Positions 17,198 to 26,307 of a stretch of 64,000 bases of DNA are shown here, in pieces. Where the stretch lies: contig NZ_JAAOLY010000013.1 of NCBI RefSeq assembly GCF_011601275.1, forward strand, positions 124,001 through 188,000. Direction: 5' to 3'. The notes below the pieces were generated by a model, which saw only the letters and a list, made by a program, of their open reading frames with translations, did no database searches and was not told where the DNA came from. Position numbers and translations under genes: made by a program. This DNA is from Janthinobacterium lividum. Lineage in GTDB: Bacteria; Pseudomonadota; Gammaproteobacteria; Burkholderiales; Burkholderiaceae_D. How positions within the stretch are numbered: the first letter of the stretch is position 1; every line of letters begins with the position of its first letter.

Positions 17198-17985
17198 CAA
17201 CGCAAGCCATCAGCGAAGCGCAATTGCACGCCCTGGCCGACGGCGTCCTGCCCGAGGAACAGCGCGCGGCCATCGACGCCCACCTGCGCGCGCATCCCGA
17301 CGATGCCGCCCGGGTCGACGCCTGGCGTGAACAGAACCGGCAATTGCGCACCCTGTTCGATCCCGTGCTGGACGAAGCCGTGCCGCCGGCCCTGCTGCAA
17401 TCGGCATCGCCACCGGCGGCGAACGGCGCCTGGCGGCGCCACGCCATGCAGGCGGCAGCGGCCGTCGTGCTGGTGATCGCCGGCGGCGCGGGCGGCTGGC
17501 TGCTGCGCGGCGATGGCGGCGACATGCGGACCGCCAGCGCCAGCCCGCTCTCCCTGGCGCGCAGCGCCGCCATCGCCCACGCCGTCTACACGCCCGAAGT
17601 GCGCCACCCCGTCGAGGTGGGAGTGGAACAGGAGGCGCACCTGGTGCAATGGCTGTCGAAACGCCTGGGCACGAAATTGCAGCCGCCCGCGCTGTCGCCG
17701 CTCGGTTATCACCTGATCGGCGGACGCCTGCTGCCCGGCGATGGCGACGGCCCCGTGGCGCAATTCATGTATGAAGATGGCGGTGGCAAGCGCCTGACCC
17801 TGTACGTGGCCAAGGAGCGGGCCGGCAGGCAGGAAACGGCGTTCCGCTACACGCAAGAAAAGGAATTGAGCGTGTTTTACTGGATCGACGGCCAGCTCGG
17901 TTATGCCCTCTCGGCGAGCCTGCCCAAGCAGGAGCTGGGCAACATCGCCGACGCCGTGTACGCGCAGCTGGAGCAGCCACGCTAA
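17194..17985 (+). CDS. Anti-sigma factor, membrane-bound
   Basis: A 263-residue protein coupled to the ECF sigma gene by an ATGA overlap. The N-terminal 70 residues have the anti-sigma helical pattern (ALADGVLPEEQRAAIDAHLR, then DDAARVDAWREQNRQLR). There is no HxxxCxxC zinc motif. One transmembrane helix lies at about residues 88-107, followed by a periplasmic domain of about 155 residues that I do not assign to a named family. It likely holds the sigma factor at the inner membrane until an envelope signal releases it. Its stop overlaps the stop of the convergent MFS gene by 4 bases. Confidence 0.85.
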   Translation: MTTQAISEAQLHALADGVLPEEQRAAIDAHLRAHPDDAARVDAWREQNRQLRTLFDPVLDEAVPPALLQSASPPAANGAWRRHAMQAAAAVVLVIAGGAGGWLLRGDGGDMRTASASPLSLARSAAIAHAVYTPEVRHPVEVGVEQEAHLVQWLSKRLGTKLQPPALSPLGYHLIGGRLLPGDGDGPVAQFMYEDGGGKRLTLYVAKERAGRQETAFRYTQEKELSVFYWIDGQLGYALSASLPKQELGNIADAVYAQLEQPR

Positions 17986-19202
17986 GTGGCGCTTGTTGCC
18001 CGCTGCCGTGCGCGTGATCCGGCCACGTGGATTACGCCAGCCAGCATGCCCAGTCCGACGCCAAACACCGCCACGCCCGTCCAGCCGAAACGCTGCATCA
18101 GCCAGCCGCTCACCGCCACGCCGGCGGCGCCGCCGATGAAGGTGGCCGTCATGTACAGGCTGTTGATGCGGCCCTGGGCGGCCGGATCGACGGCAAAGGC
18201 GCGTGTCTGGTTGGCTACCAGGGCGGCCTGCACGCCGATATCGAGCACGATGACGCCGATCACCAGCAAGAGCAGCGACGAGGCGGCGCCCGCCAGCAGC
18301 AGGTAGGCCAGCGTCACGATGGCGATGCTCAGGCCAATGACCGTGCGCGAACCGAGTCTGTCGGTGGCCCTGCCGCCCACGGTGGCGGCCAGTGCGCCGG
18401 CCGCGCCGATGATGCCGAAGGCGCCGGCCCAGGCGCTGCCCAGGTGCCACGGGCCGTTGGCCAGCAGCGACGCCAGGTTGACCCAGAACGCATTGAAGCA
18501 CGCCCACAACAGCGCCTGGATCAGCATCGATTCGCGCAGGGGACGATGGTCGCGCGCCAATGGCCACAACGACGCCAGCAAGCCAAGGTAGGAAAGCTGG
18601 CTACCCGGTTTCCCGCATGGCAGCAAGGCAGCCGCCGCGATCCACACGGGCACCATGAAGGCCGCTTCCATCGCGTACACGGCGCGCCAGCCCCAGGCCT
18701 CGCCCACCACGCCGGCCACCGTACGCCCCAGCAGGATGCCCACCATGATGCCGCTGACCACCGTCCCGACGGAGCGGCCGCGCTCAGCGGGCGGCGACAT
18801 GCTCGCGGCGAGCGGCACCAGTTGCTGCGGCACGCAGCTGACGATGCCCAGGCCAAACGATGCCCCGATCAGCGGCCAGATGCCAGGCGCCAGCGCCGCC
18901 GCCAAGGCGCAAACGAAGGCCAGCACGATCTGCCCCAGCACCAGGGTGCGCCGGTCGACGCGGTCGCCCAGCGGCAGCAGCAGCGCCAGCCCCGTGGCAA
19001 AGCCCAGCAGGGCCGCGCCGGCGACCAGGTTGACGGACGCCAGGTCGACACCGAGGCCGGACTGGATCAGGGGCAGGATAGGCTGCGTGCAATAGATGTT
19101 GGTGATGACCGCGCCGGCGATCACCGCCATCATGAGGATCTTGCCGCGCGGCGCGGACGCCACGGTGTGTGCATCGGGCGGGGGAATGGGCGTGGGGCGC
19201 AT
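17982..19202 (-). CDS. MFS transporter (probable drug/metabolite exporter)
   Basis: A 406-residue major facilitator protein with about 12 hydrophobic helices. After the second helix is the conserved loop LPLGDRVDRRTLVLGQ. A strong AAGGAG lies before the start at 19202. It is transcribed away from a LysR gene, with a 137-base divergent promoter between them, so the LysR probably regulates it. Its substrate cannot be told from sequence. Confidence 0.88.
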   Translation of the reverse strand: MRPTPIPPPDAHTVASAPRGKILMMAVIAGAVITNIYCTQPILPLIQSGLGVDLASVNLVAGAALLGFATGLALLLPLGDRVDRRTLVLGQIVLAFVCALAAALAPGIWPLIGASFGLGIVSCVPQQLVPLAASMSPPAERGRSVGTVVSGIMVGILLGRTVAGVVGEAWGWRAVYAMEAAFMVPVWIAAAALLPCGKPGSQLSYLGLLASLWPLARDHRPLRESMLIQALLWACFNAFWVNLASLLANGPWHLGSAWAGAFGIIGAAGALAATVGGRATDRLGSRTVIGLSIAIVTLAYLLLAGAASSLLLLVIGVIVLDIGVQAALVANQTRAFAVDPAAQGRINSLYMTATFIGGAAGVAVSGWLMQRFGWTGVAVFGVGLGMLAGVIHVAGSRARQRATSAT

Positions 19203-19339
19203 GGCGCTCTCCTTTTAAATTACCGCAGCGACGTGCCGCAGCGAAGGAGACCAGCTTACGTACTTGCACCAGCAAAGAGAATCCCATAAAATTGAGAATC
19301 ATCCTTCCAAAATTCGATAGGCTCACATGAGAACACGCC

Positions 19340-20302
19340 ATGGATAGGCTGGAATCCATGACCATCTTGCTGGCCGTGGTGGACGCGGGCAGCCTGTCTG
19401 CCGCCGCGCGCCATCTCGGCATGCCGCTGGCCACCGTCAGCCGCAAGGTGGCGGCGCTGGAAGCGCACCTCAACACGCGCCTGCTGCACCGCACGACGCG
19501 CCAGCTGTCGCTGACGGAGGCCGGCCACTCCTACGTGGCCGCGTGCCGCCGCATCCTCGAAGAGATCGGCGAAGCGGAGCGTATGGCGACGGGAGAATAT
19601 GCGGCGCCGAAAGGCGAACTGACGATCACGGCGCCCGTCATGTTCGGACGCCTGCACATCGTGCCCGTGGTGGCGGCGTTCCTTGCCCGCTATCCGGACA
19701 TCGAGATCAAGCTGGTACTGACGGACCGCGTGCTGCACCTGATGGACGAGCAGGTTGACGTGGCCGTGCGCATCGGCGACCTGCCCGACAGCAGCTTCGT
19801 GGCGACGCGGGTCGGCACGGTGCGCCGGGTCGTCTGCGCCAGCCCCGGCTACCTGGCCGCGCATGGCACGCCAACTGCGCCGGGCGACCTGGCCGCGCAT
19901 GCCTGCATCAGTTTCGAAGTGCTGGAATCGCGGCGCGCCTGGGTTTTCGGCACGGGCAAGGCTGCGCAGTCCGTGCCCGTGCACTCGCGCCTGGCCGTCA
20001 ATACGGTGGACGCGGCAATCGCCGCCGCCACCCTGGACGCGGGCGTGATCCGCGTGCTGTCGTACCAGGTCATGGACGCGCTGCGCGGCGACAGGCTGCG
20101 CATCGTGCTCGCACCGTTCGAAGCGGCGCCCTTGCCCGTCAGCCTGCTGCACAAGGGACAAGCGCCGCTGCCCTTGAAATTGCGCGCCTTCCTCGATTTC
20201 GTCACGCCGCTGTTGCGCGCGGTGGCACTGGACGTCAGCCCAGCGCGCGTTGGAGTTCCGCATACGCGTCGACCAGCCGCTCCTTCGAATAGCCGCGATT
20301 GA
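19340..20302 (+). CDS. LysR family transcriptional regulator
   Basis: A 320-residue LysR-type regulator with an N-terminal winged helix (SLSAAARHLGMPLATVSRKVAALEAHL and HRTTRQLSLTEAG) and a periplasmic-binding-protein-like effector domain from about residue 90. It is of the CrgA/DsdC-like subgroup common beside transporter genes. It diverges from the MFS gene at 17982-19202. Its last 68 bases overlap the 3' end of mug on the other strand. Confidence 0.9.
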   Translation: MDRLESMTILLAVVDAGSLSAAARHLGMPLATVSRKVAALEAHLNTRLLHRTTRQLSLTEAGHSYVAACRRILEEIGEAERMATGEYAAPKGELTITAPVMFGRLHIVPVVAAFLARYPDIEIKLVLTDRVLHLMDEQVDVAVRIGDLPDSSFVATRVGTVRRVVCASPGYLAAHGTPTAPGDLAAHACISFEVLESRRAWVFGTGKAAQSVPVHSRLAVNTVDAAIAAATLDAGVIRVLSYQVMDALRGDRLRIVLAPFEAAPLPVSLLHKGQAPLPLKLRAFLDFVTPLLRAVALDVSPARVGVPHTRRPAAPSNSRD

Positions 20303-20756
20303 GGCCACTCGGATTGGGCAAGATCCACACACGCGCGCCGCCGAAGCACTCTGACTGTTCGCCCCACTCCAGCTGGCGATTACCCGTCATCGCCGCGTAG
20401 GCGGCCTTGCCCAGGAAGGCGATCCACTGCGGCCGCATCGATGCCAGTTTATGTTGCAGGCCCGCCGCCGCCTGCGCGAATTCGTCCGCCCCCACCTGGT
20501 CCGCGCGGCTGGTCGGGCGCCCGACGGCCGCCGTCAGCCCCAGTCCGAAATCGAGCACGCTGGCATCGTCTTGCGGCGCCACCAGATGCGGCGTGAAGCC
20601 GGCCAGGTGCAGCACGGGCCAGAAGCGGTTGCCGCGGCCGAGAAAATGGTGGCCGGCCTCTGCCGCGTCCACGCCGGGATTGAGGCCGCAAAAAACCACC
20701 CGCAAGCCTGGAGCGAGGATGTCCGGCAAGCCTTGCGCCGGTGTGAGGTGTGCCAT
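20235..20756 (-). CDS. mug: G/U mismatch-specific uracil-DNA glycosylase
   Basis: A 173-residue Mug/TDG-family glycosylase that removes uracil (and ethenocytosine) opposite guanine. The catalytic motif is CGLNPG at 23-28 with Asn26, followed by GRGNRFWPVLHLAGF. The second motif is LPNPSGLN at about 146-153. The ATG at 20756 is chosen because the protein then begins close to the conserved core; a longer frame to 20801 has no family support. Its 3' end overlaps the convergent LysR gene by 68 bases, so both coding ends are read on both strands. Confidence 0.9.
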   Translation of the reverse strand: MAHLTPAQGLPDILAPGLRVVFCGLNPGVDAAEAGHHFLGRGNRFWPVLHLAGFTPHLVAPQDDASVLDFGLGLTAAVGRPTSRADQVGADEFAQAAAGLQHKLASMRPQWIAFLGKAAYAAMTGNRQLEWGEQSECFGGARVWILPNPSGLNRGYSKERLVDAYAELQRALG

Positions 20757-20908
20757 AGAAAACTCCCATATCAGAAGCCGCAGTATGCCACCAGGCCCCA
20801 CGCCCTGCAGCGCATGGCGGCTGGTGCTACCATCCCATGCTGATGAGCTAATCCGTTTGGCGGATGGCCGTCGCGCGTCCCCGCACTATCCCCCACAGAG
20901 GAATACAC

Positions 20909-21385
20909 ATGACGACCCTGACCATTAATGGCAAACAGCACGACCTTGCCCTGCCTGAAGACACGCCCCTGCTGTGGGCCTTGCGCGACGAACTGGGCAT
21001 GACCGGCACCAAATTCGGCTGCGGCATGGCCTTGTGCGGCGCCTGCACCGTGCACCTCGACGGCGAAGCCATCCGCTCCTGCGTGACGCCGATGTCGGCC
21101 GCCGCGGGCAAGAAGATCACCACCATCGAAGCCGTGGGCGAAGACAAGGTCGGCCTGGCGCTGCAGCAGGCGTGGCAGGAGCACGGCGTGCCCCAATGCG
21201 GCTACTGTCAGGCCGGGCAGATCATGTCGGCCACGGCCCTGCTGCACAAGACACCCAAACCGAACGACCAGCAAATCCGCGAGGCGATGAGCGGCAATAT
21301 CTGCCGCTGCGGCACCTATACGCGCATCCACGCGGCCATCAAGCAGGCCGCCACCAGCATCAACGCAAAAGGAGCGGCCAAATGA
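20909..21385 (+). CDS. iorA: (2Fe-2S)-binding subunit of a xanthine-oxidase-family dehydrogenase (IorA-like)
   Basis: A 158-residue iron-sulfur subunit. The plant-type cluster ligands are C38, C43, C46 and C58 ([11 protein letters not shown] region). The second cluster ligands are C97, C100, C132 and C134 (CGYCQAGQ and ICRCGTY). The ATG at 20909 is preferred because it begins the ferredoxin fold directly and follows CAGAGG. It passes electrons from the molybdopterin subunit encoded next, whose ATG overlaps this stop. No FAD subunit is present, as in isoquinoline 1-oxidoreductase and related membrane-associated aldehyde dehydrogenases, where cytochromes accept the electrons. Confidence 0.92.
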   Translation: MTTLTINGKQHDLALPEDTPLLWALRDELGMTGTKFGCGMALCGACTVHLDGEAIRSCVTPMSAAAGKKITTIEAVGEDKVGLALQQAWQEHGVPQCGYCQAGQIMSATALLHKTPKPNDQQIREAMSGNICRCGTYTRIHAAIKQAATSINAKGAAK

Positions 21386-23688
21386 GCATCCATGACACTC
21401 CGACTTTACATTCATCCGCGCGGCGCAACTGGCTCAAGGCGGCCGGCGCGCTGGCCGGTTTGACTTTGGTGGCCGGTCCTTCCGGCCTCGTGATGGCGGC
21501 TGAAGCCGTCAAGTACGGCGGCGACAAGATGGCTGGCGGCGTGGTCGACGACACGCTGGTGTTCCTGTCGGTGGCCGCCGACGGCATCGTCACCATCGTG
21601 GTGCACCGCTCCGAAATGGGCCAGGGCATCCGCACCAGCCTGCCCATGGTGGCGGCCGACGAACTGGGCGCCGACTGGGCGCAGGTGCGCGTGCAGCAGG
21701 CGCCCGCCGACGAGGCGCGCTACGGCAGCCAGGACACGGACGGTTCGCGCAGCATGCGCCACTCGTTCCGCGCCATGCGCCACGTGGGCGCCACGGCGCG
21801 TCTGATGCTGGAAACGGCGGCCGCCGTGCGCTGGGACGTGCCCGTCACGGAAGTCAAAGCCGTCAACCATGCGGTCGTGCATGCGGCCAGCGGACGCTCG
21901 CTGTCGTTCGGCGCGCTGGCCGGGGAAGCGGCCAAATTGCCGGTGCCGCCACGCGCGCGCATCAGCCTGAAAACGGCGGACGAGCTGCGCTACATCGGCC
22001 AGACCAGCACGCGCGGCATCGACTTGCACGACATCGTCACGGGCAATACCCACTTCGGCATCGACACGCGCCTCGACGGCATGGCATATGCCGTCATCGC
22101 CCGCCCGCCCGTCTTCGGCGGCAAGCTGAAAAGCGTGGACAAGACGGCGGCACTGAAAGTGCCGGGCGTGCTGCGCATCGTCGAACTGGCGGGCAGCCCG
22201 CCGCCGGCCATGTTCAATCCGCTGGGCGGCGTGGCCGTCATCGCGAAGAACACCTGGGCCGCCATCAAGGGCCGCGAAGCGCTGGTGCTGGAATGGGAAG
22301 ATGGCCCGAACGGCAGCTACGATTCGAAGGCCTTCCGCAAGACCCTGGAAGCGGCCGCGCGCCAGCCGGCCAGCCCGGCGCGCGACCAGGGCAAGACGGT
22401 GGCCACCCTGGCGGCCGCTCCCGTTGCGCGCAAGCTCAGCGCCGAATACTATCTGCCCCACCTGGCCCACGCCACCATGGAGCCGCCCGCTGCCACCGTG
22501 CGCATCGCCAACGGCAAGGCCGAGGTGTGGGCCTGCGTGCAGGCGCCGCAAGCGACGCGCAGCAACGTGGCCACGGCCCTGGGGTTGTCGTACGACGACG
22601 TCACCGTGCACGTGACCCTGCTGGGCGGCGGCTTCGGGCGCAAATCGAAGCCCGATTTCGCCGTCGAGGCGGCGCTGCTGTCGAAAGCCATGGATGGCGC
22701 GCCCGTCAAGCTGACGTGGACGCGCGACGACGACCTGCAGCACGACTACCTGCATACGGTCTCCGTCGAACGGCTGGAAGCGTCGCTGGACGCTAAAGGC
22801 ATGCCGACGGCCTGGCTGCACCGCACGGCCGCGCCCACCATCACCTCGACCTTTGCCGCCGGAGCGAACAAGCAGGCGCCGTTCGAGCTGGGCATGTCGG
22901 CCATCAACGTGCCGTTTGCTATTCCGAACATCCGCGTCGAAGTGCCTGAAGTGCCGGCGCATACGCGCATCGGCTGGTTCCGTTCCGTATCGAACATCCC
23001 GCACGCGTTTGCCATCCAGTCGTTCACGGCCGAACTGGCCCACGCGGCCAAGAAGGACCACCGCGACTACCTGCTGGCGCTCTTGGGCCCCGCGCGCAAG
23101 ATCAACCCGGCCGACCTGTCCGACGGCTGGAACTATGGCGAAGACCCGGCGAAGTATCCGGTCGATATCGGCCGCATGCGCCACGTGATCGAGCTGGCGA
23201 CGGCCAAGGCGGGCTGGGGCCGCAAGCTACCCAAGGGACGGGGGCTGGGCCTGGCCGTGTCCTATAGTTTCGTCACCTATGTGGCGGCCGTGATCGAAGT
23301 GGAGATCAACGCGGCCGGCGAAGTCATCGTGCCGAGGGTCGACATCGCCATGGATTGCGGCCCGCAGATCAACCCGGACCGCGTGCGCTCGCAGGTCGAG
23401 GGCGCCTGCATCATGGGCCTGTCGCTGGCCATGAGCGGCGAGATCAGTTTCAAGAATGGCCGGGTCGAGCAAAGCAATTTCCACGACTATAGCGTGCTGC
23501 GCGCCGCCGACGCGCCGCGCGTGATCCACACGCACTTGGTACCGGGCAACCTGGACATGGAGCTGGGCGGCGTGGGCGAACCGGCCACGCCGCCGATCGC
23601 CCCGGCCCTGTGCAACGCCATCTTCGCCGCCACGGGCAAGCGCATCCGCGCCCTGCCCGTGGGCATGCAGCTGGCGAAAAAGGCTTAA
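21382..23688 (+). CDS. iorB: TAT-exported molybdopterin-binding dehydrogenase subunit (IorB-like)
   Basis: A 768-residue molybdenum hydroxylase subunit of the aldehyde oxidase/xanthine dehydrogenase superfamily. An N-terminal twin-arginine signal ([21 protein letters not shown]) indicates export in folded form. Family motifs include [20 protein letters not shown], the cofactor-binding [13 protein letters not shown] near residue 415 and [15 protein letters not shown] near the C terminus, where the catalytic Glu of GxGE lies. Together with the 2Fe-2S subunit it probably oxidises an aldehyde or N-heterocycle in the periplasm; the substrate cannot be fixed from sequence. The XdhC gene at 14.2 kb may serve its maturation. 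Confidence 0.9.
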   Translation: MSIHDTPTLHSSARRNWLKAAGALAGLTLVAGPSGLVMAAEAVKYGGDKMAGGVVDDTLVFLSVAADGIVTIVVHRSEMGQGIRTSLPMVAADELGADWAQVRVQQAPADEARYGSQDTDGSRSMRHSFRAMRHVGATARLMLETAAAVRWDVPVTEVKAVNHAVVHAASGRSLSFGALAGEAAKLPVPPRARISLKTADELRYIGQTSTRGIDLHDIVTGNTHFGIDTRLDGMAYAVIARPPVFGGKLKSVDKTAALKVPGVLRIVELAGSPPPAMFNPLGGVAVIAKNTWAAIKGREALVLEWEDGPNGSYDSKAFRKTLEAAARQPASPARDQGKTVATLAAAPVARKLSAEYYLPHLAHATMEPPAATVRIANGKAEVWACVQAPQATRSNVATALGLSYDDVTVHVTLLGGGFGRKSKPDFAVEAALLSKAMDGAPVKLTWTRDDDLQHDYLHTVSVERLEASLDAKGMPTAWLHRTAAPTITSTFAAGANKQAPFELGMSAINVPFAIPNIRVEVPEVPAHTRIGWFRSVSNIPHAFAIQSFTAELAHAAKKDHRDYLLALLGPARKINPADLSDGWNYGEDPAKYPVDIGRMRHVIELATAKAGWGRKLPKGRGLGLAVSYSFVTYVAAVIEVEINAAGEVIVPRVDIAMDCGPQINPDRVRSQVEGACIMGLSLAMSGEISFKNGRVEQSNFHDYSVLRAADAPRVIHTHLVPGNLDMELGGVGEPATPPIAPALCNAIFAATGKRIRALPVGMQLAKKA

Positions 23689-24881
23689 GTCCGCCACGCG
23701 GCGGGCCACTGCAGCAGCAACGCTGCGGTGGCGACCAAGGCGGCGCCGGCCGCCAGCAGCCACATCGGCCAGTGGAGCAGGAGCAGACAGCCGCCCATGG
23801 CGGCGCCAATGGCGCTGCCCAGGTAGAGCGCCGATTCGTTGAGGGCGATGGCCAGGTTGCCGTCGCCCTGCCGCGCACGCACGGCCAGCAACTGCTGGTT
23901 TTGCGGCACTTGCAGGGCCCAGCCAGCCGCGCCCCACAGCGCGATCGGCGCCAGCATCAGCCAGGCCGACCAGGTGGCCGCCAGCGGCAGCGCGCACAAG
24001 GCCAGCGCCAGCAGCAGCAAGATGACGCAACTCAGCTTCGGCGCCGCCACCTTGTCCGCCCATGGCCCGACCAGCACGCTGCCAACGATCCCCCCAACGC
24101 CCCAGACCCACAGGAAGGGCGTGGCGGACATCGCTGCGCCCTGCGCGGACCAGGCCAGCAGCGGCGCGATAAACGTGTACATGCCCAGGCTGGCGACGGC
24201 CGCCAGCAAGGACACGAGCAGGATGGACAGCACCTGCCCATCGGCCAGTAGGGCCAGCTTGCGGCGCAGAGAAATCGCTGGCGCTACCGGCAGCGCGGGC
24301 AGCTTCCACAGCAAGCCCGCCAGCGCCAGCCCGCCCAGAAGAGTCACCAGCCACAGGGCCGCCGTCCAGCCCAGCTGCTGCGCCAGCAGCAAGCTCAATG
24401 GCACGCCCAGCACCGTGCCGCCCGCCATGCCGCCCATGATCACGCCGATGGCCTTGCCTCGCTGCTGTGGCGCCGACACGCCCGCCGCCGCCGCGATACC
24501 GAGCGCCAGGTAGACGCCCGCACCGATGCCGGCAATGGCCCGCCATGTCAGCAGGCTGCCGAAACCGGACGCCAGCGCGCTGGCCCCATTCGCCAGCACG
24601 AACACGCCCAAGGCGATCAAAAGGCCGGAGCGTTGCGCGCGCGCCGGCAGCAAGGCCACGGCCAAGGGTGAGCCGAGGCCATAGGCCAGGGTAAACGCCG
24701 TCACCAGTTGCGCCGCCATCGCCAGCGAGATGGAAAACGCGCCGGCGATCATCGGCATCAAGCCCGCCGTCACGTACGACGCCATGCCCAGCGCGAACGC
24801 ACCAATGGCGATCAGGTAGACGGTGGCGGGAAGAACCGTCGCGGAGGCAGCAGGTGCGCCGCAGGGAGAAGAATCGTGCAT
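23685..24881 (-). CDS. MFS transporter (AraJ/arabinose-efflux-like)
   Basis: A 398-residue major facilitator exporter with 12 predicted helices. The early region has GMASYVTAGLMPMIAGAFSIS and GLGSPLAVAL, typical of DHA1 efflux permeases. It is transcribed divergently from an XRE/MmyB-type regulator, a frequent pairing where the regulator controls the exporter. Its stop overlaps that of iorB by 4 bases. Confidence 0.88.
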   Translation of the reverse strand: MHDSSPCGAPAASATVLPATVYLIAIGAFALGMASYVTAGLMPMIAGAFSISLAMAAQLVTAFTLAYGLGSPLAVALLPARAQRSGLLIALGVFVLANGASALASGFGSLLTWRAIAGIGAGVYLALGIAAAAGVSAPQQRGKAIGVIMGGMAGGTVLGVPLSLLLAQQLGWTAALWLVTLLGGLALAGLLWKLPALPVAPAISLRRKLALLADGQVLSILLVSLLAAVASLGMYTFIAPLLAWSAQGAAMSATPFLWVWGVGGIVGSVLVGPWADKVAAPKLSCVILLLLALALCALPLAATWSAWLMLAPIALWGAAGWALQVPQNQQLLAVRARQGDGNLAIALNESALYLGSAIGAAMGGCLLLLHWPMWLLAAGAALVATAALLLQWPAAWRT

Positions 24882-24923
24882 GGACCAGCCCTCAGGAAGA
24901 AAGCAGGCATTCTGGAATACAAT

Positions 24924-24965
24924 ATAAACAATTACAATTTAACTGTTTATGCTATTACTGATAGC
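24924..24965. promoter_or_regulatory. Candidate operator between the MFS and XRE genes
   Basis: In the 110-base divergent gap, ATAAACA (24924-24930) and TGTTTAT (24944-24950) form a perfect inverted repeat with a 13-nt spacer. GCTAT-TACTG-ATAGC (24951-24965) follows directly. The segment is A/T-rich and lies 27-68 bases before the XRE start, as expected for an autoregulatory operator. Confidence 0.45.
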
Positions 24966-24991
24966 AACAGCCTCACGGGAAGGACCGCACC

Positions 24992-25780
24992 ATGCGCACC
25001 TTGCAACGCACCCGCCACGAACTGGCAGCCTACCTGCAGGCGCGGCGCGCGCGGCTGTCGCCGGAAGACGTGGGTTTACCCGGTGGAGGACGGCGGCGAA
25101 CGCCCGGCTTGCGCCGCGAAGAAGTGGCGGCGCTGGCTGGCGTGGGGCTGACCTGGTACACGTGGCTGGAGCAGGGGCGCGACATCGGCGTCTCGAGCGT
25201 CTTTCTCGACAAGCTGGCCGAAGTGCTGAAACTGGACGCGGCAGAACGCCGCCACCTGTTCCTGCTCGCGCATGCGCGTCCGCCGGTCGAAGAAGGCAAG
25301 ACGTTTTGCGTGGTGCCGCCGCCGGTGCGCCGATTGATGCACGAGCTGGCGCATCCGGCCTATGTGCTCAACCTGCGCTGGGACGTACTGGCGTTCAATG
25401 CGGGCGCCGACACCCTGTTTGGCTTCGGCGCGCATGCCGCCTCTCGCCGCAATCTGCTGTGGCTGTTGTTTACCGACCCGCTGCTGCGCGCACGCTTCAC
25501 GGCCTGGGAAGAGCAGGCGCCGCTGATGCTGTCGAGCTTTCGCCGCGACTACGCGCGCGCCACGCAGGAAGCGGACATCCACGCGCTGGTGGAGGAACTG
25601 GAAAAAGTCTCGCCCGAATTCAAGCGATGGTGGCGCCGCCACGACGTGCATGCGCCATGTGCAGGCGTGCGCCGCCTGGACGTCGATGGCGAACAGGTCG
25701 CCTATGAACACACCACACTGACCATCGATGCGGACCGCCATCTGCGGCTGGTCGTGTATGCGCGCCAGGCGCCGGAGTAA
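24992..25780 (+). CDS. XRE family transcriptional regulator with MmyB-like ligand domain
   Basis: A 262-residue regulator: an N-terminal helix-turn-helix (about residues 10-85) with RTPGLRREEVAALAGVGLTWYTWLEQGRDI, then a C-terminal MmyB/PAS-like ligand-binding domain (about 100-260) with WDVLAFNAGADTLFGF. Such regulators usually repress an adjacent exporter or dehydrogenase and are thought to bind small lipophilic ligands. GGAAGG precedes the ATG. The divergent MFS gene is the likely target. Confidence 0.9.
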   Translation: MRTLQRTRHELAAYLQARRARLSPEDVGLPGGGRRRTPGLRREEVAALAGVGLTWYTWLEQGRDIGVSSVFLDKLAEVLKLDAAERRHLFLLAHARPPVEEGKTFCVVPPPVRRLMHELAHPAYVLNLRWDVLAFNAGADTLFGFGAHAASRRNLLWLLFTDPLLRARFTAWEEQAPLMLSSFRRDYARATQEADIHALVEELEKVSPEFKRWWRRHDVHAPCAGVRRLDVDGEQVAYEHTTLTIDADRHLRLVVYARQAPE

Positions 25781-25795
25781 ACGGGGCGCACAACG

Positions 25796-25830
25796 AAAAA
25801 ACCGCTGGCCCTCTTGCGAGGAACCAGCGG
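25796..25830 (-). terminator. Terminator of the left initiator tRNA gene
   Basis: On the minus strand CCGCTGG pairs with CCAGCGG, followed by TTTTTT, directly downstream of the tRNA at 25839-25915. Confidence 0.8.
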
Positions 25831-25838
25831 CTTAGAAT

Positions 25839-25915
25839 TGGTTGCGGGGACAGGATTTGAACCTGTGACCTTCGGGTTATGAGCCCGACGAGCTGCCAGA
25901 CTGCTCCACCCCGCA
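25839..25915 (-). tRNA. Initiator tRNA-fMet(CAU), copy 1
   Basis: A 77-nt cloverleaf on the minus strand with encoded CCA. It has the anticodon CAU between the three G-C pairs (GGG/CCC) that mark bacterial initiator tRNAs, the GGTTCAAATC T-loop region, and an A at position 72. Position 1 is U, so the first acceptor pair is U1-A72 instead of the classic C1/A72 mismatch. It is identical to copy 2. Confidence 0.95.
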
Positions 25916-26000
25916 GGCGAATTATATACCAGTTTGCTGCACTGCGGGGAGCTAATCGCGGCAGGCGGCTGGAAGAGCTGTATGCGCGGCTTGAGAATGG

Positions 26001-26037
26001 AAAAAGCCGCTGATCTTTTGCAAGTATCAGCGGCTTT
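26001..26037 (-). terminator. Terminator of the right initiator tRNA gene
   Basis: AGCCGCTGAT and ATCAGCGGCT form a 10-bp stem flanked by A and T runs; on the minus strand it follows the tRNA at 26045-26121. Confidence 0.75.
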
Positions 26038-26044
26038 CCGGTAT

Positions 26045-26121
26045 TGGTTGCGGGGACAGGATTTGAACCTGTGACCTTCGGGTTATGAGCCCGACGAGCT
26101 GCCAGACTGCTCCACCCCGCA
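26045..26121 (-). tRNA. Initiator tRNA-fMet(CAU), copy 2
   Basis: Identical over 77 nt to the copy 206 bases to the left, in the same orientation. Each copy has its own, different-sequence terminator, so the two are probably separate transcription units from an old tandem duplication. The same U1-A72 pair is present. The 186 bases to its right, up to the NUDIX gene, contain no gene and probably hold its promoter. Confidence 0.95.
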
Positions 26122-26307
26122 CAAGAATTATAAGGGCAAACGGGTGGCTTAGGCAATAGCTATCTCAAATTCAACCGTAATAGACCAATCTAATGAATGC
26201 ACGGACAATATGATCGCCAGCCAATCGCGCCTGCGCAGCTCGCCACGCGGCACGCAATCGGTGTACAGTAAGCGTTACACGAGACATCTCTTATCCTAAG
26301 CCTGCCC

